Shown here piece after piece: positions 35,438 through 49,326 of a stretch of DNA of 64,000 bases (positions within the stretch are counted from its first letter, which is position 1; each line of letters starts with the position of its first letter). This stretch comes from Xiphophorus maculatus. Lineage: Eukaryota > Chordata > Actinopteri > Cyprinodontiformes > Poeciliidae. The notes under the pieces were generated by a model. It was given only the letters and a program-made list of their open reading frames with translations. It did no database searches and was not told where the DNA came from. The stretch is taken from positions 15,271,479 to 15,335,478 of the forward strand of contig NC_036450.1 in the NCBI RefSeq assembly GCF_002775205.1. Reading direction: 5' to 3'. A program made the translations under genes and the position numbers.

Positions 35438-38400
35438 CCGTCAGCTGTTAAACTGTGACTTATAGTTGGTCTATTTTTTTTTTTTTTTACATTGTTCATT
35501 GAACTCAATCTATGAAATGTAATGTACACCGGTCAACCTATGGCAATTTATACACTTAAAAAATGTAGGTAATATTTATTTATTTTGGTTTCAATAAATC
35601 TTTCACTCATAAAATTGCCTTGTGGCAAATATTTCAACAAATGTGAAATAAACATGTATTAAAACCAATATTACTACTCTAAAAAATACCTAATCACCAA
35701 GACAACCTAACCTAGTCAATATAATCAATTAGTCAAATACTGTATCCAGGTTACTTGCTGCAATTAAAATGTTAACTAGTTTCTCACTTCAGTGTTACAC
35801 TTGTGGAGAGAGCTTTATTGATTATTATTGTTTTAAATATCTAACACCACTAAACACTTAAAGCTATTTAATATAGCAGTATATAAATAATTAGCCTATC
35901 TAAACAAATTGAGCCATTTTAGTTTCTATAACCTTCTAGATTGAAAGCAGATATTTTTTATTTAATAATACTGCTTCAATAAAAGCCTAAACCATTATGT
36001 TCTCATACTGACTGAATGACTTGTATGTAAAGGTCTTTCCTGACTTGTAGTTTAGTTTTCATTTAACAATGATGTAAATTAATAAAGTCATATTGAGCTT
36101 GAATTCATGCTAACCGTGCATCATGCTAACCGTGCAGAGTCAGAATAAGAGTCTGGATTCAGCAAGCAGAAGGAGCTAGTCATCCTGAGAGCAGCTTCTG
36201 TTACAGCTTTTATCTGAGTGGTATCGGTTTACCAACTTGGCTTGTCATGCCGCTCCTGTTGCTCTGTCACACGGCTCAGTCAAACGGTGTTTTTGTGTTT
36301 ACAGTAAACAGAGTATAACCCTAAATGTTGGGCCAGACGTGGAACGTGATGTACCGTTCTGTTGCTTAAGGCAGCTGCAGAAATGCAAGTTGGGAAATTC
36401 CTGCCTATGCTTCCCACAATTGCTGCAACTTTAACCTCGAGGTGTTTATTTAAAATTTAAATAATAAAAATAAAGTGTTGCAAAACTGTATGGATTAATG
36501 CATACAGACCATCTCAAAACTAACAAATGTTTAACAATTTGGAGGCTTTCAGCCCTTTTAATGCCAGTTTGAATATTAGCATCACATAATCATAATTTAA
36601 TATTTGATCTGAATAGATGCACCTTACATCTGTTATATCTCAAATGCTACGTAAAAAATAAAAGTGAATCAAAGTCAATATTTTGCCTAATCTTTCACAT
36701 ATCTAAGAAAAAAAGAGAGTCCAGCAATAATCTTAAACAAACTGCCATGTAAATTGTTAAAATCCTTGAAATTGATTGAGATTTACGCAGAAAAACCCCA
36801 ACCTGAAGTCCTTAATGACTGGAGGGTAAAACTAAATGCAAATTAAATGTCAAAATATGTCAATAGACTGTTTAAAAAAAAAGTGCCATGTGCACGAACA
36901 CATCAAGAGGAAAACATTTAATCAAATGGACAAAAACGACCACAATGTTCCCTGAAAGTTGAGCTCCATATTGAATTCCCCCACCACCCCGAGTTTAGTC
37001 AGACGGGACTTTTATTAACTGCATCTATAGATCTACTGGGATCTACTTGGTTAAAAATCTGCTTTGAACTTCCAGAAAATGTAATCATCTTGTGTTTTGG
37101 ATTTTGATTCATAAACAAAAATGATTCAGAGTGCGCTTCTTGTTTCCAGTGTTGCTTTGTAAGATATTTGTTGAACTTTTTAAAACTGAAAGCCCCGTTG
37201 CGGCTTTACTGTGTTTGAAGTGCAGAAAACTGTCGCAGGCGTGAAAAGGTGAACTCTATTCGCACGTTGTCTGTGGTAAAGGTTGTTTCTGTTTGTGTGG
37301 GTTTGTGAGAGGCAGTTGATATCTAAAATATATATGTTTTTTTTTAATTATATGTGACCCTGAGGTTATGTACGTACACATTATGGAGCTGATTACTATC
37401 ATGCTGGGTGCATTTTAACTTTTTTTTAAAAACAGAATCATCTGCACATATTTTGAATTCATTTTCAAAATAAAAGTAAAGAGCTACCTAAAACCTAAAA
37501 TACATCGATTTCTCAAATCAACAGCTTCTGCTCAACAGAAAATCTTAAATCGTTGCTGAAGAGTGTCTAGAATGTCCCTCGCCTCTATGGAAAATGTATG
37601 GACTACCAAAAACCATATTCCTTCAAATGAGCGCTGGCATTTCAAATAAAAGTGAAGTATCCATAAATTATACCAGGAGCTGAATGATGTCTGATCATTT
37701 CTCCATCTGGTAAATTATTAAAACTTCACATTAATGGTCATAAGATTTGAACGGCACTACTGTTTGCTGTTCCTATAACAACAATGTCTCTAAAACTTAA
37801 CGTTTGATCTCAACCGCTCACTGACCGTCGTGTTTGTCTGATTTTAGGTACAACACACTAATTATCTCAGGATGACTTAAATCCAGGGGGAAAGTGCAAT
37901 GACACAATATGAACATATTTCTGTAATGTGTATCTGCATTACTCGCTGCACGTGAACACATATCTGTGGTTGAAACATGGATATGTCCTTGTTCTATGAT
38001 GGCTATCTGCTGCAGGAAATGCGTGATTGTGGCATGGTGTGGTCTTAGAGCCACACGATGGTCTGGGTTTGAAGAGAAAAACATTCCTGCTCAGAATTAT
38101 GTCTTAGTAAATGTAAAGCATTTAATGCAATGTAAAATGTTCATACAACAACTTAAAAATATTAGATTTTCTATCATTTCTTCAGGATGACACAAGGAAA
38201 AGGAAAATCGGTTTTTATTACAAAATCAACATCTCTTCAGCTCAATAGATGCACCGTTACTACTTCTAATTTTTTTTTTTGTTGGAAAAAAAAATAGAAG
38301 TGGTCGTATATGACCACCATCCAATTTTAGTAGAGGATCAAGATTCTACTTCTACTCTTAAAATATACCTGAACTTACTGCAGTATTTAGCTTGGAACAG

Positions 38401-39488
38401 ATACAGTTTGAGGCGCCTAAGAGAATATTGTTCAACTTGAGCAATCCAGAAATTTGACAGCAAAAAGAAGCACGAAGGTGGAACTATGATAATTTGGCAT
38501 AATTGGTGACACAAAACCTTCTCCCTGATGATCATAGCAGATTTGTGGACGATCCGTCAATCTAGATTTGTCGGCAATTGTGGATAACGGGGAAAAAATG
38601 TAATATGATGTAATGAACGAGATGCTCTGCGCACTTAATGACAATTTGGGGTAAACTTTATTTCTGCATGCCGTTGTTCAGGAATAATGCGATCATTTGT
38701 AATGCCAAACTGAAGAGACTCTCTCTAAATATGTCAAAGCAAATTATTCTCCAAACAATGCCTTGCAAAAGGATTCATAACTTAACCTTTAGACATTTTT
38801 CAATCCGATTGATCTTGAGCTATTTTGCAAAGAATGAGGAGAAACTTCAGTTTCTACATGGACTTGGAGAAACTAAAACAAAAAACAAAACCAAAAAAAA
38901 ATAAAAATAAACTTCCGTTTCTACATGTGCAAATCGGGGAATCATTGGAGGAACAATGAATTGTTGGAGGAACAAGTCATTAGTTCCTCCTATGATTTGG
39001 AGGAACTAAAACAAAAAAATTAAACTCTACTTCAGTTTTATGAGTATATATAGAAATAAAACCGGTATACTTTCCTGGAAGGTTTCAGTCATAGTCCAAA
39101 ACTATGCGTTATGAGCGAAAGACTGCTATTTAGAATCATCTTTAGTTCAAAGTCAGAAGATCAAAGATGGGAAAAACCCCTTGTGATAAATCTGTTGGTA
39201 GATTAAAGGTGTCAAAGAGAAAAAGAAGAAAACTCACATCTACTTTTCTATCCACAACCTTTAATTGAGAGCTGCACAACAGTTTAAACATCAATCTGAC
39301 AGGTCTTCAGGTTTATTCTTTGTGGGACATGCGTTTTATCTAAAGGGTGCATGGAAACAACAGCTGACAGCATCAAACATAAAGACGGAGACGAGGGAGG
39401 CAAAAGGAACATTATGAAAGAGTTTCCGACTTACTACACACGTTTCAAAACGTGAAAAAAATAACAGATCTTGTCAGAGACTTCTCAA

Positions 39489-39508
39489 AAACACACACAC
39501 ACACACAC
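39489..39508 (+). repeat. Short (AC)n microsatellite
   Basis: About ten AC units. No link to a gene. Confidence 0.85.
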
Positions 39509-40960
39509 CACTAAGAATAACAGGGGTTTTATGATCAGTCATATCCTCTTTCATCCTGGAGCCCACATGGAAACGTCAGCGTCTACCTGGTGAAAGTACC
39601 TCAAGCTTCTGCAGGTGGAGCTAAAACTGCCGCCGATTCACTTTCAACTGGTTGATTTGTACTATTTCAGAGGCACTGAACGTTGAATTACAGCAGCACC
39701 ATGAAGTTTTACTCTTCGTAGCTTCATCAACACGATTTTAGCAACAATCTAATGTCAGTTTTAGTCATGAGAAACATCACACACAGATAAAAAAAGGTGA
39801 CGTCGATTCGTTCCATTTTTGAATCATTTGCTTTATTTTTATTGATTGCTCCCATTAAAGCTTAGTGCAACATTTTGCCACGTCAATGTTTTTGTTTCAC
39901 CGTAATTAAGCGAATTTGAATGTTGACTTTCACATTCAAATTTGCTCCGCATTGAAAGAACGAATCTCTCTCCACTGATATCCTCAAACAAGCAAACGTT
40001 TAATAAATAAGCAATTTAAGAGTCCAGCCAGAAACATTAAGCCTGTGGACAAACTGTGGGTCATAAAACAGATAGAAGGGAACTAAAAATCATCAGAGAT
40101 GGATCTGAATAATTCTGATATCCAGTGAGGCCCTCTGGTGGGAAGTGATGGGTTTAAATGGGACATTTTTGTTTACAAGCAACGACAAAGAAAAAAGAAA
40201 AGAAAAACAATTTGTCATGGGTAAGAACAAAGCAACAAAAAAAAAAAAAAGTCTCTAAAAAGGTGAGACTTTGTGCTGACAAATGAATAAACGTTTCCAC
40301 GCCACATAGCTCCAATAACAGTTAGCTACACACATATAACACTCTTGTTTACAGTCATGCTCTGGGCCAACTTTTATATTAAATTGCTCAATAACTCTAC
40401 ATTTATTACAATAACAATAGATTTTATTTTTTAGACAACGGGATGTGAGACCAATAAAACTAAGGAAGACTACTTTAAATATAGCTTTGACAATATATAT
40501 ATATATTTATATATATTTATCCCTTTAGCCTTTTAAACTGTGGTTTCATTCTCCAAAGATGTGTTTCATAAAGGGCACCAATTAAAGATTGTCTTATGAA
40601 TAATAATAATAATAAAAAAAAAAAAGTGTCAGTCACCGCACTTGACCCTGAATGAGAACAACCATGATCAGAAAGGAGCCACCTCTGCGTCTCTGTTGGT
40701 CCGCTCGGGTCGGGTGCATCGGTACAGAGAAAAAAAAACATGATAGCATCTCAGAGTTCTGTCTCACAACCTTCATCTGGTATCAATGGGTAGATCCTCA
40801 GCAGCAGCACCGGGCGTCAGTTCTCCCTTTGGTCGGTGCAACGTCGCCCCCTTGTGTCTGCATCCCCCTTCCCTCTGTGTTCTGAGTGCTTCAGGTCACC
40901 ATTGAGAACACACGCTGCTCACACACGCGGAGTGTTTGAACCGTCCCTCCCCCTCCCGCT

Positions 40961-43900
40961 CTACTTCCCCTCCGAGGGTTTCTTCCAGCCCTCGCTCACG
41001 GCTTTCCCGTTCACGCTGCCCGAAAACGTGGAGTTCTTGTGGCGCAGCAGCCAGGACGGCAGCAGGCTGCGGGGCCTCAGCTGCCGGGGCGACGCCTGAG
41101 AGAGGCGCACCATGCGGGGCGAGCGCCACACCTTGATGGTGGAGTCGTCGCTGGCGGAGAGCAGCAGCTCCTGGTCGGCGGGGCTGAACGCCACCGAGTT
41201 CACCACGTCGTCGTGCGCCAGTCGCGCGAGGCAGATGTTGTAGTGGCGGTCCCAGATGTAGCCGTGCTTGTCCTCGGCTCCGCTGCCGGAGGGAGTTTGT
41301 GGAGAAAAAGTCAGCAGTGCAACAGCTACAGCCAACGGGACGACACTGAGCTTTGGAAAGGCATTCATTGCCCCATTCCAACCAGAATCATCAAGGTGTT
41401 TTGGTATTGTGTTCACACATAATGAGGCTGCGATGCATCTCACTATAATCCAGATTCCTATTTATATATTTTTTTTTTTTAAATGTAGTATCTTTATCTT
41501 TTCACATCACTATCAATCAATATCCTGCGTCGGTCTTTCATATTAAATTTAGGGCTGAAATGATTTATCGTGATGAATCGACAGCTGAAATAATCGTCAA
41601 CTAATTCAGTAATCGATTCATTTTTAAATGGAGTATACAGACTCATAAAACGGCTGAAAGAACAACTTAATCAGAGCCGCATTTAACTAAAAATACATAC
41701 ATTTTGCGTGCAAAGTAAATATAAAAACATTTGTAAACATGCTCTACACAAAGCTCCTCAAGTGGCATAGTTTCAGCTTCAATTTTCGTAAAACATTTCA
41801 TCCAAAAAAATGATCAGATTAGTCCTACGGTGTATTGACGTCAAGTCAGGCAGAGAGGGCCGAGTTTTTCACATGTTGATGTTAAAAGTATATTTTTTTA
41901 AGAATGCTATATTTCTGAATTGTAGATGAAAACATTTTTATTTTCTTATTTAAGAAAATCATTGAATTATGTGTTTGTTTCCATGTTTTAATGCATTTCT
42001 GATACTGGATAAAAAAAATAGTTTAAATGAAACATTAAATGAAACAAGGAAGGAATGTGCCGATATTTTTATCTGATTAATCGATTAATATTCAGAATAA
42101 TCAATAATTCACATAACTGTTAGCTGCAGCCCTCCTCCGCACCGTGACTAAACGAGAGCCCCTGCATGACATTCAACCTCCATCTGCGTCCTACCTGGCA
42201 ACGAAGTCCCTGCTGACATCCAGGAAGATGAAGAAGCACTCGTCGTTGGGCGTGAAGGCCCGGTGGGCCCGGAGACTTCTCCTCTCCTCCCTCAAACTCT
42301 TCAGGTCGATGACGTGCATGTCTATCTCCTCGGCGATGGGAGGCGGGGACATGGGATCTGAGATCACGCATCCCTTCGGCCAAGCTCGGCTATTTACATA
42401 AAGATACCTGAACGACGACGGCAGAAGAGCTGGAGTCAGAATCGCCAGGTGGCGAGCAGCTGACACAGGCGTCTGCTGTGTTTCCGACTCGTTTCTGGCT
42501 ACGACGCCACACACTGTGTTGTCAAAAAAATTGCTGATTTTTCCGGACTTAACCCCATGTAGTTTCACAACCATTTAATTTATACAAAATACCAATGCTC
42601 AACATGAATTTATGACAACAAATATAACGGAAATATGTCAAATGTGGAACTTGCAAAACAAGAGGATGAATAAATGAGGGAAAAGAGAAATCCAATTAAA
42701 TACAGCAAGTTGCCAAATGTAGAGGGAGAGAAAAACAGACAAGGAAGGAAGGTCGGACTTAAGGAAGCACAGACAGCAGAAATGTGGGAAGACTGGACCA
42801 AAAAGAACAGAGGCAGGGAAAGAAGAAGGAGAAAGGAATGAAAAGACAAAAAAGAAAGAAAAACAAGGAAGGAAGAAAGAAAAAAAAGGGGCCTAAACGA
42901 AAGAGGACACAACAGTAAGACAGGGAGAAAATGAATCAAGTCTGTAAATCCGAAAATACTTTGCATATTTATTTCGTTTTTCTAGACTTTATCAAGACGT
43001 GAAAACTACAGAAATCAGATTCCCGACTCTGGAGGAACCATGAGGACCAGAACACTGGATACATTTTTTTTTTTTTTTAAAAAGCCTGCAAATGCAAAAG
43101 TACACACTCCAGATTTCCAGTGTGTGCCGTTGACTACTTTACCTGTGGTCAGGAGAAAGGCCCATTCCAATGATGTGGCCGTGAATATCAATAACGTGGT
43201 CCAGTGAATCAAAGAACTCCTCGGAGCTCCTCTCCTCTCCGAGCACAGGGCCGGAGGTGGTCATCTGGTCAGGCTTGATGCGCTTAATGCCTGAGAGGAA
43301 ACCAAACGACGACATGAGGAGACCGAAGCTTCGGTTTCATCTCAGCACACTTTAAATATTCTACCTATCTGGTGGGGGGAGTAGGTAAGGCTGCCGGTGG
43401 TGAAGAGTAAGTATGTTTTATCCTCGCCCTCTCCAGGCTCAGAGGGGTCGATGAGGTTGGAGTCAGGGGCCTTGGTGTAGGCTCTACCCATCATCTGAGC
43501 AACCTGGGTCTCAATCTGCAGCTCCCTGGCCCCCACGTGTTTACGGCTCTGCATGGGAAGAAAAAAAACATCATAAAAGACAACAGACCTTTTAAAAATC
43601 CCTAGTTAATCTCCATCTTACATGAATGACGTGGTCCAGGCCGGATATCGTGGGCTGGGGGATCCGTGCGGACGAGAAGCCGTGGCTCCTTCCGTCCGTG
43701 CCGCATTGCTCCTCGCTCTCCGCCTCCTCCTCTTCCTCGCTGCCCGAGGCTCCCAGGTCGAACAGAAGAGGGTGATGCTGATTGTCCTGCTCTGCTTTCT
43801 GCCGCCTCGCCTGAGACTGAGCCTCGTAGTCCAGCAGCAGGTCCGGGTTGTCGTGGCGGCGACAGTGCGCCACCATCACCGTCCGGATGGTGCTGGCGTT

Positions 43901-46041
43901 GATGTTCTGGATCTTGAAAAGACGCTTCACGACGTTTACGTTCTCGGACTCGATATCCTGGGCGACATAAAAAACAAACAAACAAACGAGGATGAAGTAA
44001 GAAACTGGTGTTTTTGGGGGGCAGGGGTTTTCTCAAAAAAAAAAAATTTCCACCAGTTCAGGCAAGTTGACCTGGAAAGCTTTGTTGAGCCAGAGCACCG
44101 AGCAGGACGTCATGTTGCCGATCCAGTGCAGGTTCCCCGAGATCAGGTGCGTCTCGTTCAGCCAGCAGCCAAACACGTCGTACGGTTTGTTCCTGACCCG
44201 CGACAGCAGCGTGTAATTTTCTGGAACAAATCATTAGAAGAGCAACAGTGAGATTCTAAAACCTTAAACCTAAATAGATTCCACTGGAATGTTACGTAAC
44301 AGACCGAAACAACACAGTGTAGCAGAAGGTAAAAAAAAAAAAAAAATTATAAATGACTTAAAATTTTGATTTACAAGTAACAACTTGATAAGTTTTGTGT
44401 GTTTTTTTTTCCAAGCAGGCTTTTATGCAAAGTCGACACTACCTTTCCTGCTTTAAATTCTTGTGACAAATTCTCAGTTTGATTCCTCTCATTGCTTTGA
44501 CTAGGCCATTCTACCCCGTGAATACGCCTTGATCTAAACCGTCCCATTGCAGCTCTTTGCTTCGACAGGTGACGTTCCACGAATGCCATTCATTTTCTCA
44601 TTAACTTCGACCAGTTTCCACACAGTATGATGCTGCCGCCACCATGTTTCACCATAGCGATCGGCAGGGTTAGTTCTCCACCACACATTGTGTTTTGTAT
44701 GATGGCCTATGAATGACAGTCCTCCTGCTGACAGAATCTCAGAGTAAAACAGATAAATGGAAATGCTACAAAAAGAGGTGTAATTTTCCCTTTTTTTGCC
44801 TAACAATTGTGCAATACTTTGTATAGGTTCATCTAAAAAGATTCCAAAAAAATACATTGAGGTTTGTAGCTACAACATGGCAAAAACAAGAGAAAGCCTC
44901 ATGAATATGTCTGCAAGTCACCGTACTTCATGATCTTGAGGCTAAAGTTAAGTCACATTATATTAATGCACTATGTGTAAACACTTCAGCGCGGTTAGAA
45001 AACTCCTACCTCGAATTCATTTTAAACCCAAAACAAATCTCCACTTGGCATCAACAGGAAGCCGTACGGGAGTTTTTCCCACGTTCCTACCCAGACTAAT
45101 GACGGCAATTTCCCCAGAAGATGAGTGGTGTGGGCCCAGGTAGACGCCGGATACGAGCAGCAGGGTATCGTCGGGGTTGAACTGGGAGAACTGGGTGTAG
45201 CCCCAGTTAAACTGACGCATGCTGGAGCTGTGCACCAACGAGATGTTTCCATCTTGCCGTTCCGTGTCCCACAGCTGAAAGAGAGGTTTAGAAGAGGAGA
45301 GACAATATTTGGTTTAAAGCATCATGAAAATGATCTGAAAACTATTCCACAATAAATAAATAAAAAATTAGGCTTAGTGAGCGACATTAAATTTTATTAA
45401 AAGTCGGGTAAGTTGTTCTCAGGATGATCTGCTGATTTTGCCACATTTCAGGTCAAAGTGAAGATAAAAGTGTCTTAAAATAAACAAGAGATGCAAAAAA
45501 AAAAAACATGCAAAGAAATAACTTAAACTGACCAGTAACATTAGGCCTACTTACGCACATCCACGATTAGTTTTAGTCGTAATTTTAGTACCTTAACTGT
45601 GCAGTCCTTAGAGCAGGAAGAGAAGCGATGGCCCCTGTGGGAGAAAGCCAAGTGAAGCACCTGGTCACTGTGCTCCCTCAGCGTCTGGACTTCCACACAC
45701 GGGATGCAGTCATATAGACGCTTGAACTCCCTGTACCACGACACGGCCGCTGCACACAGGCCCGAAAAGGACAATAATTTATTTTTTTTTAAAAAGCACG
45801 CATCTTCATAACCAATATGGACAAAACGACAACAATCATTCTATCAATACATACACGGGTGTCGAGGAACGGAGCGCGGTATCCGGTAGTAACTGTAGAA
45901 CAGCTCCCTCCACAGGAACTCATCTCTGGAGACCGCCTGCCATTGTCTGCAGGTCAGGCCGGCTCTCAGCACGGCATCGTGGGGCAGATGCAGGAAGATC
46001 TCCAAAACCAAGCTGTCCGGCAGACTTGGACCCCAATCCAT
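40961..46041 (-). CDS. fbxw5: F-box/WD repeat-containing protein 5
   Basis: Nine coding exons on the minus strand: 45855-46041, 45592-45749, 45091-45274, 44072-44220, 43622-43957, 43365-43548, 43143-43290, 42195-42407 and 40961-41282, giving 626 residues (human 566). FBXW5 is a substrate receptor of cullin-RING ubiquitin ligases (SCF, and CUL4-DDB1); known targets include TSC2 and SAS-6. An N-terminal F-box (LPDSLVLEIFLHLP, then CRQWQAVSRDEFLWRE) is followed by WD repeats (REHSDQVLHLAFSHRGHRF, FTPNDECFFIFLDVSRDF, DKHGYIWDRHYNICLARL). Exon 1 is joined through donor GTATGT, which keeps phase; the overlapping upstream GT would break the frame. Exon 5 carries an acidic patch (GSEEEEEAESEEQ), and the C-terminus is longer than in human. 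Introns 3 and 8 hold transposon remnants. The gene runs toward traf2, as in human. Confidence 0.95.
41551..42133. mobile_element. hAT-like MITE candidate filling fbxw5 intron 8
   Basis: The left end AGGGCTGAAATG and right end AGCTGCAGCCCT face each other, and both inner flanks carry runs of ATCGATTAAT-type text typical of a common fish repeat that starts AGGGCTGCAACTAA. There is no coding potential. A target duplication is not clear, so superfamily assignment is tentative. Related fragments appear near 31360-31440. Confidence 0.45.
44430..44900 (-). mobile_element. Decayed Tc1-like transposon in fbxw5 intron 3
   Basis: In antisense it follows the fish Tc1-like family: GACTAGGCCATTCTACCCC, GCCTTGATCTAAACCGTCCC, GTATGATGCTGCCGCCACC and ATGTTTCACCATAGCGATCG, then an end near 44880 (GTTTGTAGCTACAACATGGC). 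It is broken and lacks parts of the transposase. Confidence 0.6.
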
Positions 46042-47601
46042 CCTAACATTCTGGAACACACGCAGCGCTGTGAACAAGTGCTGTCCTACTACAGATTTCT
46101 TCAGGGGTTTTTTTTTTTGTCACTTAAAAGGATTCAGATCAAACTAATTTTAAAATCACAACATAAGGTCTGTAGAATCAATAAAGCACATAAACGGAAC
46201 CTGACAACATGAAGCAAACAAATAGAAAGCTTCCCAATTCTGCCTCAACCTAAAGAAATTCATGAAAAGATGAGAAATTGTGTCATTGTTTCCCAGTCTG
46301 GAAAGAGGAAAACCGTTTTAGTCCAAATTCTACATTTGTAGTTTCAACATTATCCCTACTCTTGTATGCATTTCTATGTTTTTTGTAGTAGTGGAGCTGA
46401 GGTGCTCAAGTTATGCACTTTCTATTTTATTTCATTTTTTTCTGTAAATTTGCATCAAACGTTTGTGCTTTACATTAGACCATAAAACACACACAGTAAA
46501 CAAGTTAATACATGTAGCTAAATTTCTTCATTAAAAAAAACATGTTGATGCCTTTAGCCATGAATTCTTAGTCATTCAAAGTCCCTTTAAAAAAAGGACA
46601 AACTTTGTAAATCTAACAAATGAAAATATTTCTCTATATTGCCTTAAGTGGTTATCCACATCTAAAATCGCTGTGAATTAAATGCGAAAGGAACCCCGTG
46701 TTTGGGTCAACGTTTTTACCGTAAAAATATGAATTTCTCATCTTATTTCATCTGTATAATCTCTAACATTGTATAGAGCTATATAGATTTTTACTCAGTA
46801 TTGTGGTGAATTTAAATCGCTATCTACAGCCTGACAGCTGCTGCACAGCGGGCTCATTTTTGAGTTTTCTCTTGAAGTTAAAAACTTTCCATAAAAACAA
46901 TTAGATGTGATTTAGCACACCATAGAATCGCTGGCTAACAGATAAATTAACATAAATTGTGTTAGCATGACTATTTTTACAAACTATTCCCACAATCCTC
47001 TTTAAGTCATAAGGAAATGTTCAGTTTTTCTTTCCTTCTGAAATACAGATGGCCATGAGACCAGAGACATGTTGGCGACAAACATTAACAAGTTACTGAT
47101 TGCGCTTAAAGCAAAAAGATCTACTCCTAAAAAAACGTAACAATAAATACTGGTACAACTTTGTGGGTTTTAGCGCTTGTTAATTCAGAAAAGGAGCTTA
47201 ATAAGCAGCTAAACTAACAGTCCAAGCTAGCGCTGAACTAGCTAACCGGTTGCAGAGCCAGTTAGCTGTTAGCTAACGTTTGTTTTCAACTTTGGCCGGA
47301 TAACATTAACACTTCAAAACAAAACGTTACACACATAAACTAGTGCTAATGCTCAACGGGCTCGTCAGCTTTCATTCATATAAATTTACTGACACAAACT
47401 GTCACCGACCTGCTGGATGAAAGGGTGTTGAAGAGAAACAAAAATCCAACTGGTAGCTAACGCTAAAGGCTAGCCACAGAAAAAAAAAATGACAACAATC
47501 TTCTAGCAGCGGCAAGACTCGATTAGCTGAATACAGAATGATCGAACACGGCTAAATAAACTCAGTCGACTTGACGTCTCTCTGTCGGGTTTACGCTGTT
47601 G

Positions 47602-47705
<104 letters not shown>

Positions 47706-47924
47706 TTTAAAATGCTATACCTACACATTTATTTTGCTTTTTTTTAACAACTAAATTTTTCAGACCATCCACCAAAAATAAATATATATATTTTATAGGC
47801 CAAAATGTAAGTAATCACTGAATCTAAGTCTGGTTCTCTCACTCTCCCAAGCAAATGGCATTGAATTTACAAAACTATATGATTGGCATTGAGTCTTTGA
47901 CATTACTGTGGTGTAATTTTGATG

Positions 47925-48240
47925 TTTACAGAATTACTTAAATTCAACGCAATGGGATGGCTTTCCAGAACTGATCTCGTGTGTAGTTTTTATTTTGGAC
48001 CATACAGAGAGAATTTGCTGGTGTGTTTTGGATCATTGTCCTTTGCATACCCCAAGCACCTAAGGGCATTAACTAATGGCTCAATATAATTCTTTATGAT
48101 TTTCTACCAGAAAAGCAATCCAAGACAATCACAAATGCTGCAATGCTGTCCAGTTAAGTTGTGCCAAGTGGAAAGGTTTCAAATTTGTCTCGTCACTGTC
48201 CATAATATTTCCTAAAAAAGTCATAGGGGATAAGAACACA
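47925..48240. mobile_element. Transposon-like remnant, class unresolved
   Basis: Words such as GGTGTGTTTTGGATCATTGTCC and a spaced ATAATTCTTTATGATTTTCTACC resemble antisense text of a common fish DNA transposon, probably Tc1-like. Inverted ends are not visible and the match is weak. Confidence 0.3.
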
Positions 48241-48314
48241 CTGCAGTCTAATTGGCCATATGCTCATAGCATGGCCAGTCTCCTGCACATGTGAAATCAT
48301 TGGAATTGACACAA

Positions 48315-48441
<127 letters not shown>

Positions 48442-48638
48442 GTTTCAGGCATATAACTAAATGCAACAGACCTGCTGCATATAGAAAACATTGAATATAC
48501 AACAATGCTCTGTTTTTCAGGTCCAAGATAATAATAAAACCAAAGTTAACATGGAATGTTATAAAGCTTACTGTAAAGCCCAACTAAGTAAAGTTACCTT
48601 TGTTTAGCGTAGCTATCGTTGAGGTAGGAATAGAATAC

Positions 48639-48669
48639 AATATCCCCATTGGGGGATAATGGGGATATT
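48639..48669. repeat. 12-bp-arm inverted repeat
   Basis: AATATCCCCATT (48639-48650) and AATGGGGATATT (48658-48669) are exact reverse complements around a 7-base loop. Confidence 0.9.
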
Positions 48670-49326
48670 TCTGTGCAACAGCAGCAAAGCGACAGGCAAT
48701 AACAGCAAACGCTTATGCTTTTATTTTGATAACTTTATAGTGAACGTAGCTATGGTTACAGAATGCAGTTTCAGATGAAAAGGTCAACAGCAGCACAGAA
48801 AAAAAGACTTAAAAACCATTTAATTTTCCCTTCATTTGATAAGGGAACACGGTTAGTAACTGGGATTGGGGTATATTTGTGTAACTTTAAATGTTTACGG
48901 AAAAACCTGTCATTAGTTGTGTTAATAGAAAGAATTATACTAATGTAAAGGGCTTTGCATAATTTTGGATGATGAGAACGATTGCAATTATTAGCAGGAA
49001 TGCTATGTCTTTTGATATTTAGATCTTCCATGGTTTATAAAATAGTCAGCTTTGTGATCATCTTTTAATTTCAACATATAAGCTACTCTGCACTAGATGA
49101 GCTAAAATCATTTTTCTTTCTGTTTATATTCTTCCACATATGATAAGTAGGAAGTTTTGCTTTGAAAGAAGATTGCAGACTGTTTTTGTTTCTTAAAGGT
49201 TTCTGCTTACTACATTTTTTTGTTGTTTTGTTTTCACTTTCAATTGAGTATATTACTGTACGTCAGTATGCTAGTGCTGGTTTTATTAAATCATCGTTTA
49301 ATCATCTGTTCTTCTCTTCTCACCAG

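Larger units (their letters stand above)
33833..40960. other. Intergenic region between the 3' ends of traf2 and fbxw5
   Basis: AT-rich, with no supported gene. It opens with the traf2 3' UTR and closes with the fbxw5 3' UTR from the other strand (minus-strand AATAAA at 40402-40407 and 40423-40428). It holds a pogo-like element with a nested SINE (34409-35437), a small 15-bp direct repeat at 36105-36137, locally repeated A-rich text at 38870-39020 and a short (AC)n at 39489-39508. The stretch 35440-38850 shows nothing else I can identify. Confidence 0.7.

Noticed and set aside
42610-42966. 118-codon serine/phenylalanine/leucine-rich frame
   Set aside because: It is the complement of a purine-rich A/G tract in an fbxw5 intron, with no domain.
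45855-45860. Upstream GT (GTGTAT) as donor of fbxw5 exon 1
   Set aside because: It leaves two spare bases and breaks the join; the next GT (GTATGT) keeps SWYREF in frame.
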